A model generated the notes under the pieces. That model saw only the letters and a program-made list of their open reading frames with translations, was not told the origin of the DNA and searched no databases. The position numbers and the translations under genes are program-made. Shown piece after piece: positions 1 through 9,032 of a stretch of 64,000 nt of DNA (position 1 is the stretch's first letter; each line of letters begins with the position of its first letter). This DNA is from an uncultured Granulosicoccaceae bacterium (GTDB lineage Bacteria > Pseudomonadota > Gammaproteobacteria > Granulosicoccales > Granulosicoccaceae), in assembly GCA_938035945.1 (NCBI GenBank), contig CALHOU010000090.1:18542-82541 (forward strand), written 5' to 3'.

Positions 1-157
1 CGTCTTTATTGGGATAGTACAAATACAGAGTACCTTGAGAAAGTTCAGCGCGAGTGGCAATGCCGGCGATGGTTGCCCCCGACAGCCCACCCTCTACCAC
101 TTCTAAGATCGCCGCGTCTCTGATCGCTAAGCGCTTGTTTTCATCTTTCGTTCGCAT
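1..157 (-). CDS. TetR-family transcriptional regulator, N-terminal part (runs off the window)
   Basis: Only the first 52 codons are present, read on the minus strand from ATG at 155-157; the rest lies beyond base 1. The visible part is a TetR-type DNA-binding domain: a basic start (MRTKDENKR), helix 1 (AIRDAAILEVVEGGLSGAT) and a helix-turn-helix of the form IAGIATRAELSQGTLYLYY followed by PNKD, where regulators of this family usually have YY/F-x-x-K. The ligand-binding half is missing, so its effector is unknown. An 11-bp palindrome (TTATTCAATAA, 173-183) just upstream could be a self-operator, but this is only a suggestion. It sits downstream of the fusA2 terminator and so has its own transcript. 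Confidence 0.8.
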   Translation of the reverse strand, partial: MRTKDENKRLAIRDAAILEVVEGGLSGATIAGIATRAELSQGTLYLYYPNKD

Positions 158-225
158 AACAATGAAGGCGATTTATTCAATAAGTAATTGTCGCTGAGCT
201 GAACAATAACAGAAATATCCTAGCC

Positions 226-257
226 AAAAAAAAGCGCCCTAAAAAGGACGCTTTTTT
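226..257 (-). terminator. Rho-independent terminator of fusA2
   Basis: An A-rich/T-rich hairpin: arms AAAAAAGCGCCCT and AGGACGCTTTTTT around a short A-rich loop. Read on the minus strand it ends in a run of T, 26 bp after the fusA2 stop. It separates fusA2 from the tetR-like gene. Confidence 0.8.
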
Positions 258-282
258 CAAACCAGAATCGAACCCCTACGCG

Positions 283-2364
283 TTACGAGTTGTTGCGTTC
301 CTGTGCTTCTTTGATAACCACTTCAGCCACGTTCTTCGGACACGGCATGTAATGAGAAAATTCCATCGAGAACTGACCACGACCTGAAGTCATGGTACGC
401 AGGTCACCGATGTAACCAAACATCTCAGACAATGGCACATCCGCCTTAATACGAACACCGGTTGGCCCCGCTTGCTGATCTTTGATCATGCCACGGCGTC
501 GGTTCAAGTCACCGATAACATCACCCACATGATCGTCTGGCGTGAACACATCAACCTTCATCACAGGTTCTATAAGCTGCGGACCCGCTTTTGGGATACT
601 TTGGCGGTAAGCGGCTTTTGCGGCGATTTCAAATGCCATTGCCGATGAATCCACCGCGTGGAAAGCACCGTCCATCAAAGTCACTTTGAAGTCCAAGCAA
701 GGGTAGCCGGCCAACACGCCTTCTTCCATGCTGTTCTTAAAGCCCTTCTCAACCGCAGGCCAGAATTCACGAGGAACGTTACCACCAGTAACCTTCGATT
801 CGAATTCAAAACCAGTACCTGGCTCACCCGGTGTGATGATGTAGTCGATACGACCGAACTGACCAGAACCACCCGATTGCTTCTTGTGGGTGTAGGTGTC
901 TTCAGTTTCTTGTGTGATCGTTTCACGGTAGGCCACTTGTGGCTTACCCACCTCAACTTCAACACTGTGTGTACGACGCAAGATATCAATCTTGATGTCT
1001 AAGTGCAGCTCACCCATTCCCATAAGAATGGTTTCACCACTGTCTTCATCGGTTTCAACGCGGAACGAAGGATCTTCAGCGATCATCTTACCCAGTGCAA
1101 CACCTAGTTTTTCCGATGCACTTTTATCTTTCGGTGATACCGCAATCGAGATAACAGGATCAGGGAAGACCATCGGTTCTAGCGTTGCTGGGTTCTTCGC
1201 ATCAGCCAATGTATGACCCGTTTGAACATTCTTCATACCCAACACAGCGCAAATATCACCCGCTGTTGCAGATTCAAGCTCAATACGATCATCCGCACTC
1301 ATTTCTACGATTCGACCAATACGCTCGTTCTTACCCGTGTAGGTGTTCACGACCGTGTCACCCTTATTCAAGGTACCCGAATAAACACGCAAGAAAGTCA
1401 GTGCACCGAATCGGTCATCCATAATTTTGAATGCCAATGCGCGCATGGGACCCGCTGGATCTACAATCGCAAAGTTACCCGTCTCATTACCTTCTAAATC
1501 CATTTCAGGTTGTGGTTTAACCTGAGTAGGATCGGGTAGGTAGTCAACAACGCCATTCAATACGTTTTGAACGCCTTTGTTTTTGAACGCAGAACCACAG
1601 AACGTTGGGAAGAAATCCAAAGCGATAGTGCCCTTACGAATACACTTTTTCAGAGTTGGAATATCTGGAATCTCACCTTCAAAGTATTTTTCCATCGCTT
1701 CGTCGTCCTGCTCAAGTGCAGTTTCAACCAGCTTTTCACGCCACTCGGCCGCCAATTCGACCATGTCAGCAGGAATGTCTTCTACTTTGTAGGCTTCAGG
1801 ATTACCTGAGTCATCCCAGATGTAGGCTTTTTCTTCGAGTAGATCAACAACACCCACGAAATCGTCTTCTGTGCCAATTGGTAGCGTCATGGCGATGGTC
1901 TTAGCACCCAATACATTTTCGATTTGATCGACAACGCGGTAGAAGTCAGCACCCATACGATCAAGCTTGTTGACGAAAATGATTCGCGCAACCTCTGATT
2001 CGTTTGCATAACGCCAGTTAGTTTCCGACTGAGGTTCTACACCACCAGAGCCACAGAAAACACCGACGCCACCGTCAAGTACTTTAAGTGAACGGTAAAC
2101 TTCGATGGTGAAGTCAACGTGTCCTGGGGTATCAATGATATTCAGACGGTGCCCGTCCCACTGACAACTGGTTGCAGCGGACTGGATTGTGATACCACGC
2201 TCCTGCTCCTGCTCCATGAAGTCGGTAGTCGCTTCACCATCGTGCACTTCACCGGTTTTATGAATTTTGCCGGTTAGTTTCAGAATTCGCTCAGTTGTAG
2301 TGGTCTTACCCGCGTCAACGTGGGCGAATATGCCGATGTTGCGGTAGTGCGAAAGGTCAGTCAT
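283..2364 (-). CDS. fusA2: Elongation factor G, second paralogue (EF-G2 type)
   Basis: A 693-residue translational GTPase acting on the ribosome, in translocation and/or recycling. The G1 loop [11 protein letters not shown] is at residues 14-24, switch/G2 RGITIQSAA near 60, G3 DTPGH near 85 and G4 NKLD near 139; domains II-V follow, including the SGGSGQFG region and the C-terminal [13 protein letters not shown] start at [11 protein letters not shown] rather than the 37-codon upstream extension, which matches no EF-G. The first residues and spacing resemble the second EF-G of Vibrio-type gammaproteobacteria ([12 protein letters not shown], not [12 protein letters not shown]). It is monocistronic and not next to rpsL, rpsG or tuf, so the main fusA should be elsewhere. 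In Pseudomonas one of two EF-Gs is reported to specialise in recycling; whether that holds here is inference. Confidence 0.93.
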   Translation of the reverse strand: MTDLSHYRNIGIFAHVDAGKTTTTERILKLTGKIHKTGEVHDGEATTDFMEQEQERGITIQSAATSCQWDGHRLNIIDTPGHVDFTIEVYRSLKVLDGGVGVFCGSGGVEPQSETNWRYANESEVARIIFVNKLDRMGADFYRVVDQIENVLGAKTIAMTLPIGTEDDFVGVVDLLEEKAYIWDDSGNPEAYKVEDIPADMVELAAEWREKLVETALEQDDEAMEKYFEGEIPDIPTLKKCIRKGTIALDFFPTFCGSAFKNKGVQNVLNGVVDYLPDPTQVKPQPEMDLEGNETGNFAIVDPAGPMRALAFKIMDDRFGALTFLRVYSGTLNKGDTVVNTYTGKNERIGRIVEMSADDRIELESATAGDICAVLGMKNVQTGHTLADAKNPATLEPMVFPDPVISIAVSPKDKSASEKLGVALGKMIAEDPSFRVETDEDSGETILMGMGELHLDIKIDILRRTHSVEVEVGKPQVAYRETITQETEDTYTHKKQSGGSGQFGRIDYIITPGEPGTGFEFESKVTGGNVPREFWPAVEKGFKNSMEEGVLAGYPCLDFKVTLMDGAFHAVDSSAMAFEIAAKAAYRQSIPKAGPQLIEPVMKVDVFTPDDHVGDVIGDLNRRRGMIKDQQAGPTGVRIKADVPLSEMFGYIGDLRTMTSGRGQFSMEFSHYMPCPKNVAEVVIKEAQERNNS

Positions 2365-2516
2365 GTCGGTACTCACGGAAAAATTTTGGAAAATCGTCAG
2401 GCAATATGGGGGCCGACGACCCATAATCATAGGCGTCGCCCAAGAAATTGAAAGCCATCGGCGGTAAACCCGCAATTGTATCCAAAAATAAGGCCATAGG
2501 GTGAGATCTGATACAT

Positions 2517-3056
2517 ATGAGTCATGAACCAGAACACGGTTCGACGGAAAGCTCGTCGAACATCGGCAAATGGATGATTATCGGGTTCTGGCTCTTGATC
2601 TTGGCCTTTGCAACCTACTTTGGCCAAAAATGGATGGAGAAACGCTCGCGCGGCCAAATTCCCATGAATTTCACAGCGCCCGATGGTAGGCGCAGCATCG
2701 GACTCGAGCTCGACAAGTGGGGCCAATACTTGGTGAAGGGTGAAATTAACGGCGAAACCGTCGCTTTTATCGTGGATACCGGGGCCACGGATGTCAGCAT
2801 CACCGGAGAAATGGCTGAAAAACTGGGCCTGGAGTACGGTTCTGAAGGTTTGGCACTTACCGCCAATGGCGTGGTCACCGTCTACGAAACCACGATTGAC
2901 GAGCTCTCCATAGGTCAACTGACGCTAAAAAACGTGCGCGGAAGCATAAATTCGTCTATGGATGGGGAGGTAGGATTACTTGGTATGACTTTTTTGCGGC
3001 ATTTTGAGCTCATACAAAGGGACGGTTTTCTAACAATACGGGAACCCAACCAATAA
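2517..3056 (+). CDS. Membrane-anchored retropepsin-like aspartic protease (clan AA)
   Basis: A 179-residue protein with a short cytoplasmic tail, one membrane segment (about residues 18-37) and a soluble domain probably facing the periplasm. The domain carries the single-copy pepsin/retropepsin motif [12 protein letters not shown] near residue 84 and a later hydrophobic-hydrophobic-Gly motif (VGLLGMTFL), so an active enzyme would be a homodimer. This fits the bacterial clan AA protease family described as TIGR02281. The start is ATG 2517, with an AGGGTGAG Shine-Dalgarno-like stretch upstream. It is divergent from fusA2 and not in an operon. The substrate is unknown. Confidence 0.82.
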   Translation: MSHEPEHGSTESSSNIGKWMIIGFWLLILAFATYFGQKWMEKRSRGQIPMNFTAPDGRRSIGLELDKWGQYLVKGEINGETVAFIVDTGATDVSITGEMAEKLGLEYGSEGLALTANGVVTVYETTIDELSIGQLTLKNVRGSINSSMDGEVGLLGMTFLRHFELIQRDGFLTIREPNQ

Positions 3057-3220
3057 CCATGGAACCAATAAGGCAATTCAAACTCTCACATGGTGTTGTT
3101 GTAACGGGTCGACGCTCTCATTTTTAAACTGTTGTGTAGCGCAAGCCATTGTTACCAATGTAAAATAAGGGGCGCCAAGGCGCGAAAAATTTTTACGCAG
3201 GATAAAAAAGTCGGTTCAAG

Positions 3221-4087
3221 ATGCACATCACGCTTATTCTAATATTGACCTATATTGCCTGTTGCCTGCGAGTCGGTGCAGCCCCCTGGAAATACTTCCA
3301 GCTTAACGCGCGTTACTTTTCAAAAGACCAAGGTATTTTTTCAAAACTCTCTATCGACGCTCTTATCCCTGATCGCTGGCGCTTGCACCAAATTCCCGAC
3401 GATCAATCCGTTGTTCCAGAGCGCTATCCTGTTTTTATGAAGCCCGAATGGGGTCAAAACGCACACGGTATTCATCGCGCAGACAACTTCGAGCAGCTAC
3501 AAGGTATTCGTCAACGTGTGCAAGAACAAGACGGCGAACAAAAGTACATTATTCAAGACGGTGCACCTGGTGCGCGTGAATTCGAAATTTTCAGCATCGA
3601 CGTGTCAAAGCACGACGGTGAGCACGACGTGGTCACCGTAACCGAAGCCGTGAACAATACCGAGTCCTACCCGATAAACAGTAAGTACAACACCAACACA
3701 CGTTATGTCGATATCTCGAAGAGTTTCAGCAGCGATAACTTAAGTGTGCTCGGTGGCTACTTGGACGAAGTTGGTCAGTTTGCGATTTCCCGCATGAGCG
3801 TCAGAGCTGACTCACTCGATGATTTAGTGGCTGGCAAATTCCATGTCATAGAAATCAATTTGTTTCTACCCATGCCCATCAACCTGCTCGATTCAAGTTA
3901 CAGCTGGCGTGTGCGTTTGAACTTTATCCGCCGAGCCATGATGAGCCTTGCATTGGCAACAAAAGCGATCAAGCCCGTAGAGAAGCCGCCGGCTATCTTT
4001 ACTCGCATGATGTTGTACGGCCGTCGTAAAAGTACGCCTATGCGCAGTATCAACAAAACTGCCGCTAGACGTTCGTCTCCGTTGTAA
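3221..4087 (+). CDS. ATP-grasp ligase-like protein (first of a pair)
   Basis: A 288-residue protein with features of an ATP-grasp fold: a lysine-containing nucleotide-binding strand FMKPEWG (K74), a small-loop region followed by IIQDGAPGAREFE near 110, and the metal-binding strand VIEINLF (E211, N213). Such enzymes activate a carboxylate as acyl-phosphate and join it to an amine. The family usually has a longer N-terminal domain; here it is short and begins with a hydrophobic stretch (residues 1-20) that could be a membrane anchor or simply the core of the first strand. It is 26 bp from a second ATP-grasp gene and upstream of an MFS transporter. The substrate cannot be read from the sequence. 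Confidence 0.7.
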   Translation: MHITLILILTYIACCLRVGAAPWKYFQLNARYFSKDQGIFSKLSIDALIPDRWRLHQIPDDQSVVPERYPVFMKPEWGQNAHGIHRADNFEQLQGIRQRVQEQDGEQKYIIQDGAPGAREFEIFSIDVSKHDGEHDVVTVTEAVNNTESYPINSKYNTNTRYVDISKSFSSDNLSVLGGYLDEVGQFAISRMSVRADSLDDLVAGKFHVIEINLFLPMPINLLDSSYSWRVRLNFIRRAMMSLALATKAIKPVEKPPAIFTRMMLYGRRKSTPMRSINKTAARRSSPL

Positions 4088-4113
4088 GCAGACCACATAG
4101 GCAAGGCAACCAA

Positions 4114-5022
4114 GTGAAGAAGATTAAGCAGCTGATCTACAAATGGATCAGCAAGCGATTCATGGATGGTTGCAGTAACTATAATTCTTTAGCCGTTAGA
4201 AAAAGCAGCCGCTCCAAAGAACAAGCGCGAGCGATGTTTGCCAAGAACGATGTACCACACGCACGTGGTCAAATTTTTATAAACCCGTTCAGCGCACAGA
4301 AATTTGCACAAGAGCACGGCTTTCCGTTGTGCATCAAACCCAATGTCAGCGGATTCTCGCGTGGCAGTCACTTCCCTATCACCAACAACAAAGAACTGTG
4401 GAAAGCAGCACTGATGGTTAAGGTGTGGTGGCCAAGTAGCGTCATTGAGCAGTACCTACACGGCGCTAACTACCGGGTATTGGCAACCCAAGACCAAATC
4501 GTTTCCATTATTCGTCGTTATCCACCGTTTATTGATGGCGATGGACAACACAGTATCGGTGATCTAATTGATTCGGAAAACGCAGTGCGTAAAGAAATGG
4601 ATTTGCACCCAACCATTTACCCGATCAAAAAATCACCCGACGTGAGTGCGTACCTAGCCAAGCATGGCTTGAACTTTGACAGCGTCCCTGGCAAAGATGA
4701 GCGCATTTATTTGTTCAACCGTGTAGCTTTGGCACCTGGCGGCGTTGTTGAAACCATAGATCAAAACGATGTTCCTGAAATAAACAAAACGCTTTTTCGC
4801 AATGTCGTTAAACAATTTGACGCAAGCCTGTTTGGTATTGATGTCATTTTTGAACACGGTATTGAACAAGACTACACAACACAAAAATGTATTTTCCTGG
4901 AAGTAAATTCTCGCCCGTATACCCGTATGCACGAAAAACCTCGCTATGGTGCGGTTGATGATTTGCAGCCGTTCTACGACAAGATGGATGCTCTGGCCGT
5001 CACCGATACCAACACATTTTAA
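4114..5022 (+). CDS. ATP-grasp ligase, cyanophycin-synthetase/GshB-like (second of a pair)
   Basis: A 302-residue ATP-grasp protein starting at GTG 4114 with AGGCAAGG upstream. Key features: nucleotide-binding lysine in CIKPNVSG (K75), a glycine/serine loop (SGFSRGS), the hinge VIEQYLHG (110-117), RRYPPFIDGDGQHSI, then GIDVIF (241-246) and the Mg-binding FLEVNSRP (E263, N265). The RRxPPxxxGDG segment closely matches ATP-grasp domains of cyanophycin synthetase and the GshF fusion enzyme, suggesting an amino acid or peptide substrate. It lacks the Mur-ligase half of cyanophycin synthetase. It is tightly coupled to the following MFS gene (5-bp gap). The reaction product is unknown. Confidence 0.8.
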   Translation: MKKIKQLIYKWISKRFMDGCSNYNSLAVRKSSRSKEQARAMFAKNDVPHARGQIFINPFSAQKFAQEHGFPLCIKPNVSGFSRGSHFPITNNKELWKAALMVKVWWPSSVIEQYLHGANYRVLATQDQIVSIIRRYPPFIDGDGQHSIGDLIDSENAVRKEMDLHPTIYPIKKSPDVSAYLAKHGLNFDSVPGKDERIYLFNRVALAPGGVVETIDQNDVPEINKTLFRNVVKQFDASLFGIDVIFEHGIEQDYTTQKCIFLEVNSRPYTRMHEKPRYGAVDDLQPFYDKMDALAVTDTNTF

Positions 5023-5027
5023 TTTCG

Positions 5028-6203
5028 TTGGATAACACGACAAAGCCTTTTCTGTTTTACCAGTTTCTTGGTAGCCATTCGCTACTGATCGGCTTATTGC
5101 CATTTTACTTACCGGTTTTCTTGTGGGGATTAGGTTTAAATCTTGCCGACATAACGCTATTGATTGGCGTGTCGGGTTTGAGTTTCTGTGCAGCACTATC
5201 AGCCTGGCAACGGGTCAGTCGACGCTTATCCTTGCGCAGCCTGATGGGGCTGACCTTTGCGCTCGAGTGTTTGTTGGTTGCCACAACCTTTTTTGCCAGT
5301 TCAGCCACTCTCGCCATTGTTGTACTGGGAATCGCAAATGGGCTGTATAACGGTTTTTTCTGGACGACCCAGCGCACCTTGTTTCTACAATTACTCGGGC
5401 GAAACGACACAGGTAAACGATACGGAAATTTCCAGATATTTGTCACGGTGTTTCTCAAAATCGGCATTCTTATCGGTGGCTGGTCGCTTGAGGCCGGCGG
5501 ACTACCTTGGCTACTAGCACTATCTGCCATAATCAGTGCGCTAAGTGCTTGGTGGTTTTACCGCCATGCACAAACTCAGCCCTTGCATGACACAACTGCA
5601 GTTGGATTCGTTAAAGCATTAGGCTATGACGACAAACACCATTCGCGCTGGGTGTTTGGTGTGGATGGTTTTTTCCTGTTTCTTGAAAGTCACTACTGGA
5701 CACTGTCCTTGTTTATGTTGGCTGATGAAAACTACACACGCTTTGGTGTGATCGTGGTCGTGTTAGCTTTGTTGTTTGGTTTATTATTTTATTTAATTAA
5801 AAATACCATCGATACCATCGCTGTGGGTTTGGTATTCCGCGTGGCTGTGTTTTTATATGCAGCATCTTGGATTATGCGTTGCTTTGTTAGTAACGAATTA
5901 TCATCCAGTGTTTTGATGCTGCTATTACTGCTTATCACTTTTTGTTCATCGTTTTTTCGATTGGCTTTTAACAAACGATTTTTCGATATTGCACAGGCCA
6001 ACAATGGGGTTGAGTACTTGGTGATTAAAAGCTACCAATCTCAGTTTTACCTTGGTTGTGGGTTCATCATCATCGCTCTTGTTTTGGGCTTATCTAAACA
6101 AACAGGGGTTGATTCTTTGACGCCAATGTATCTGATTGCCGGTGTGGCCTCGTTCATCTATCTGCTGTACCGATTACATCCGACCAAGCCAAGCAATTTG
6201 TAG
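5028..6203 (+). CDS. MFS transporter, probably exporter of the ATP-grasp product
   Basis: A 391-residue very hydrophobic protein with about twelve predicted membrane segments, a basic loop (QRVSRRLSLRSLMG) after the second or third segment and a central break near residues 185-200, the layout of a Major Facilitator. The start is TTG 5028, 5 bp after the preceding stop; no ATG is available near the N-terminus. It is translationally coupled to the two ATP-grasp genes, so the natural inference is export of the compound they make. It belongs to no drug-efflux subfamily I can name. Confidence 0.78.
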   Translation: MDNTTKPFLFYQFLGSHSLLIGLLPFYLPVFLWGLGLNLADITLLIGVSGLSFCAALSAWQRVSRRLSLRSLMGLTFALECLLVATTFFASSATLAIVVLGIANGLYNGFFWTTQRTLFLQLLGRNDTGKRYGNFQIFVTVFLKIGILIGGWSLEAGGLPWLLALSAIISALSAWWFYRHAQTQPLHDTTAVGFVKALGYDDKHHSRWVFGVDGFFLFLESHYWTLSLFMLADENYTRFGVIVVVLALLFGLLFYLIKNTIDTIAVGLVFRVAVFLYAASWIMRCFVSNELSSSVLMLLLLLITFCSSFFRLAFNKRFFDIAQANNGVEYLVIKSYQSQFYLGCGFIIIALVLGLSKQTGVDSLTPMYLIAGVASFIYLLYRLHPTKPSNL

Positions 6204-6237
6204 CAGTTGATCATGGTGCATTGTTTTGTGCGCGTGT

Positions 6238-6243
6238 TATACT
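6238..6243 (+). promoter_or_regulatory. Probable -10 box of amn
   Basis: TATACT lies 23 bp before ATG 6266, with no good -35 box at the standard distance. Its main value is that it supports the downstream ATG as the true amn start, since the longer reading frame would begin upstream of the -10 box. Confidence 0.35.
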
Positions 6244-6265
6244 TCTTGCGAAAGCGAGTTTATCT

Positions 6266-7741
6266 ATGGTTGATTCAAACACCACCCCACCGGCTTTCAC
6301 TGCAAAAGCCTTTTCCGATCCCACAGCGGCCGTTGATCGTTTAATTGAGATTTATGACCGTAATACTCGATTTTTGCGTTCCGCATTCGATCAGTATTTA
6401 AAAGGCAGCTTGCCCTACGGCAGGCATCGTGCGTATTACCCAGAAATTCGTTTTCAGAGCGACACCCATGCCCGTATAGATTCACGTTTATCGTATGGGC
6501 ACGTTAACCAACCTGGGCAATATTCAACAACCGTCACCCAACCTGAATTGTTCCGTGGGTATTTGCGGCACCAACTCGGGCTGCTGATCAACAACCATGA
6601 GCTGCCCATAGAAATCGGCGAATCAAACATACCTATACCGTTGCATTTCGCGTTAGCGCCTGGCACCAAAGTGGTGGCTGATAGCGAAGCGGATATTAGC
6701 GTGTCGTTGCGTGATGCTTTCGATGTACCGGACATAGGTCATGTAAACGACTACATCGTTAATGGCACCTACGAACCTGCGCCAGGTGTGCCAAATCCGT
6801 TGTCGCCTTTTCCAGCACAACGGGTCGACTATTCTCTGCACCGGCTTATGCATTACTCGGCCACCAATCCTGAGCACTTTCAAAACTACGTGCTGTTTAC
6901 CAACTATCAGTTTTATATTGACGAATTCTGTCGCATGGCCAAAGACATGATGGAATCGGGTGATAGTCCGTATTCTGCGTTTGTAGAACCTGGCAATGTC
7001 ATAACCGCATCCGGCTCAACCCATCCCGAAGGCGAGCCGCTGAAGCAACTGCCACAAATGCCGGCTTACCATCTAATTGGGCACAAAGGTCGCGGCATCA
7101 CATTGATCAATATCGGCGTCGGCCCTTCGAACGCTAAAACCATCACCGATCACGTTGCTGTGCTGCGCCCACATGCATGGCTTATGCTCGGGCATTGTGC
7201 GGGACTTCGTACCTCTCAAGCTTTGGGCGATTATGTATTAGCTCACGCTTATGTACGAGAAGATAAGGTGTTGGACAACGACATTCCAGTATGGGTGCCC
7301 ATCCCCGCTCTGGCAGAAATTCAGCAAGCACTAGAGGCTGCCGTGGCTGAAGTAACCGGATTTGAAGGCTATGATTTAAAACGCATCATGCGCACAGGTA
7401 CGGTTGCAACGGTTGATAATCGCAATTGGGAACTACAAGATCAACGCGAACCTGTACGCAGGCTTTCACAATCACGCGCTATTGCATTGGATATGGAATC
7501 AGCCACAATTGCTGCTAACGGTTTTCGATTACGCGTACCCTACGGAACTCTATTGTGCGTATCCGATAAACCCTTGCAAGGTGAACTCAAACTACCGGGC
7601 ATGGCATCAAAGTTTTATCAAGATCAAGTCTCACAACACCTTGAAATCGGCATGCTTGCTTTAAAAAAACTCGCAGCCATGGGACCTGAGCGTTTGCACT
7701 CCAGAAAGCTACGTAGCTTTTTCGAAACAGCTTTTCAGTAA
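6266..7741 (+). CDS. amn: AMP nucleosidase
   Basis: A 491-residue enzyme (E. coli Amn has 484) that cleaves AMP to adenine and ribose 5-phosphate in the cytoplasm, adjusting the adenylate pool. The N-terminal half is the AMN-specific domain (YYPEIRF, HYSATNPEHFQNYVLFTNYQFY); the C-terminal half is a PNP/UDP-phosphorylase-like fold with the conserved LMLGHCAGLR and the catalytic-site strand ALDMESATIAANGF. I chose ATG 6266, with GCGAG at a proper distance, over an upstream in-frame start at 6221. It follows the MFS gene by about 60 bp but seems to have its own -10 box. Confidence 0.93.
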   Translation: MVDSNTTPPAFTAKAFSDPTAAVDRLIEIYDRNTRFLRSAFDQYLKGSLPYGRHRAYYPEIRFQSDTHARIDSRLSYGHVNQPGQYSTTVTQPELFRGYLRHQLGLLINNHELPIEIGESNIPIPLHFALAPGTKVVADSEADISVSLRDAFDVPDIGHVNDYIVNGTYEPAPGVPNPLSPFPAQRVDYSLHRLMHYSATNPEHFQNYVLFTNYQFYIDEFCRMAKDMMESGDSPYSAFVEPGNVITASGSTHPEGEPLKQLPQMPAYHLIGHKGRGITLINIGVGPSNAKTITDHVAVLRPHAWLMLGHCAGLRTSQALGDYVLAHAYVREDKVLDNDIPVWVPIPALAEIQQALEAAVAEVTGFEGYDLKRIMRTGTVATVDNRNWELQDQREPVRRLSQSRAIALDMESATIAANGFRLRVPYGTLLCVSDKPLQGELKLPGMASKFYQDQVSQHLEIGMLALKKLAAMGPERLHSRKLRSFFETAFQ

Positions 7742-7751
7742 AATCTAGCGC

Positions 7752-8903
7752 CTACAGCAGTCGGTCACACATCGCTAGATAAACGGCATCGACAAATGTT
7801 CGGCCCAAAGCAACACAACGCTCTGGCGACCAACCGAGTTCGGGCATGGGTCGATTCGCCGTGTCTTTAAACGGCATCTCTAAGGTGTAGGCCGGACACC
7901 CATAAGTTTGTGCCACGCTATTACTGCAAAAACTTAAATTGGCGCTGTTGGGTTTGTTCCTTGGGTAGCCATGCTCGACTTGAAAATCTGGGTTCAATGA
8001 AGCCACGGTTCGCTTAAAGCCAATGAGCTGTTGGTCACGCGCCTCCGTCCAGCTCTCTACCCCTTCCGTACCCGCAATAAAGTTATACGGCAAAGCCTCA
8101 TCGCCATGGATATCCAAGCAGAGATCAACGCCGGTTTTACGCATATGTTCTTGCACTAAAAACACTTCCGGGCTGCGCTGCATACTCGGCTCTGCCCACT
8201 CTCGATTCAAGTTTGCACCACAGGCATTCGTGCGCAAGTGTCCACGAAAAGAACCATCGGGGTTCATGTTCGGCACAATATGAATATCCGCCAAATCACG
8301 CAAGGCTAGGCTTGTGGCATCGGTTTCATCGAGCAAGCGCTCTAGCCAGCCCTCTACCCACCAAGACGCCATACTCTCACCAGGATGTTGCCGAGCGATA
8401 CACCAAATTTGTGGCCGGTCGGCTTGGTTCGCTGTATCGCTCAAACTACCTAACTGCAAGTAATCCAGATCACGCCCATCAAGTGTTGTACCCAATGTTT
8501 GCATGCGTACCATCGGTTGATTCGCACACAAAGCAATAAACGAGTTAAGCCGATCCAGCGAGTAAGGAGCGAAGTACGCAAAGTAGATGGTGTCGTGCTC
8601 GGGTGTTATCGACCACGATAAATTGTTGTTATCGTAACTCGAAGGTGTGCGATACCAGTGCTCTAAATCGGTTGAGGTGGCCACATGGTAATTCGCCCAG
8701 CCGGCAGGATATGTTGTGGCTGATGCATTTTCGATAACAAAACGACACGGTGTATTTGCCGCTCCCGATACCTTGAAATAAAACCACTGCAAAAAGTCGC
8801 TTTGATGGTCTTTACGGATGTTCAGTCGAATATTGTTCGGGTCATCTAGCGAGATTACTTCAATATTGCCAGCATCGAAACTTGCGCTAATTGCGATTGT
8901 CAT
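7752..8903 (-). CDS. M14 metallocarboxypeptidase, cytosolic-carboxypeptidase (CCP/AGBL-like) type
   Basis: A 383-residue protein with an N-terminal beta-sandwich domain (about 1-125) followed by an M14 zinc-peptidase domain. Zinc ligands are visible as HPGE (H173, E176) and DIHGDE (H266); substrate-side residues lie in NLNREW and PNMNPDGS; the catalytic glutamate is in TLEMPFKD (E342). The N-terminal domain plus M14 order is that of cytosolic carboxypeptidases, which in eukaryotes remove glutamates from protein tails. No signal peptide is present, so it is probably cytoplasmic. It converges on amn with a 10-bp gap. Given the ATP-grasp ligases 3 kb away, action on isopeptide or polyglutamyl products is an attractive but unproven idea. 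Confidence 0.85.
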   Translation of the reverse strand: MTIAISASFDAGNIEVISLDDPNNIRLNIRKDHQSDFLQWFYFKVSGAANTPCRFVIENASATTYPAGWANYHVATSTDLEHWYRTPSSYDNNNLSWSITPEHDTIYFAYFAPYSLDRLNSFIALCANQPMVRMQTLGTTLDGRDLDYLQLGSLSDTANQADRPQIWCIARQHPGESMASWWVEGWLERLLDETDATSLALRDLADIHIVPNMNPDGSFRGHLRTNACGANLNREWAEPSMQRSPEVFLVQEHMRKTGVDLCLDIHGDEALPYNFIAGTEGVESWTEARDQQLIGFKRTVASLNPDFQVEHGYPRNKPNSANLSFCSNSVAQTYGCPAYTLEMPFKDTANRPMPELGWSPERCVALGRTFVDAVYLAMCDRLL

Positions 8904-8955
8904 TTGCTATCCGTTTAGACTTTGAAGGTTAAGAGATTATTTTTTAGGTAAAAAA

Positions 8956-8981
8956 AAACCGCCCTCGTTAAAGGGCGGTTT
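8956..8981 (-). terminator. Terminator of the fasciclin lipoprotein gene
   Basis: A perfect 9-bp stem (AAACCGCCC / GGGCGGTTT) with an 8-base loop; on the minus strand it runs into nine T. It lies about 50 bp after the stop of the fasciclin gene and insulates the M14 peptidase gene. Confidence 0.88.
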
Positions 8982-9032
8982 ATTTTTCTTTCACGCAGTG
9001 GATACTGCGCTGATGTTACATATCAACCTCAA

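Noticed and set aside
2427..2918. 163-codon minus-strand frame opposite the retropepsin-like gene
   Set aside because: It covers the opposite strand of a gene with clear family motifs and overlaps the fusA2 start region; its translation has no recognisable features.
4654..5196. 180-codon minus-strand frame across the second ATP-grasp and MFS genes
   Set aside because: A shadow of two genes with conserved motifs on the plus strand.
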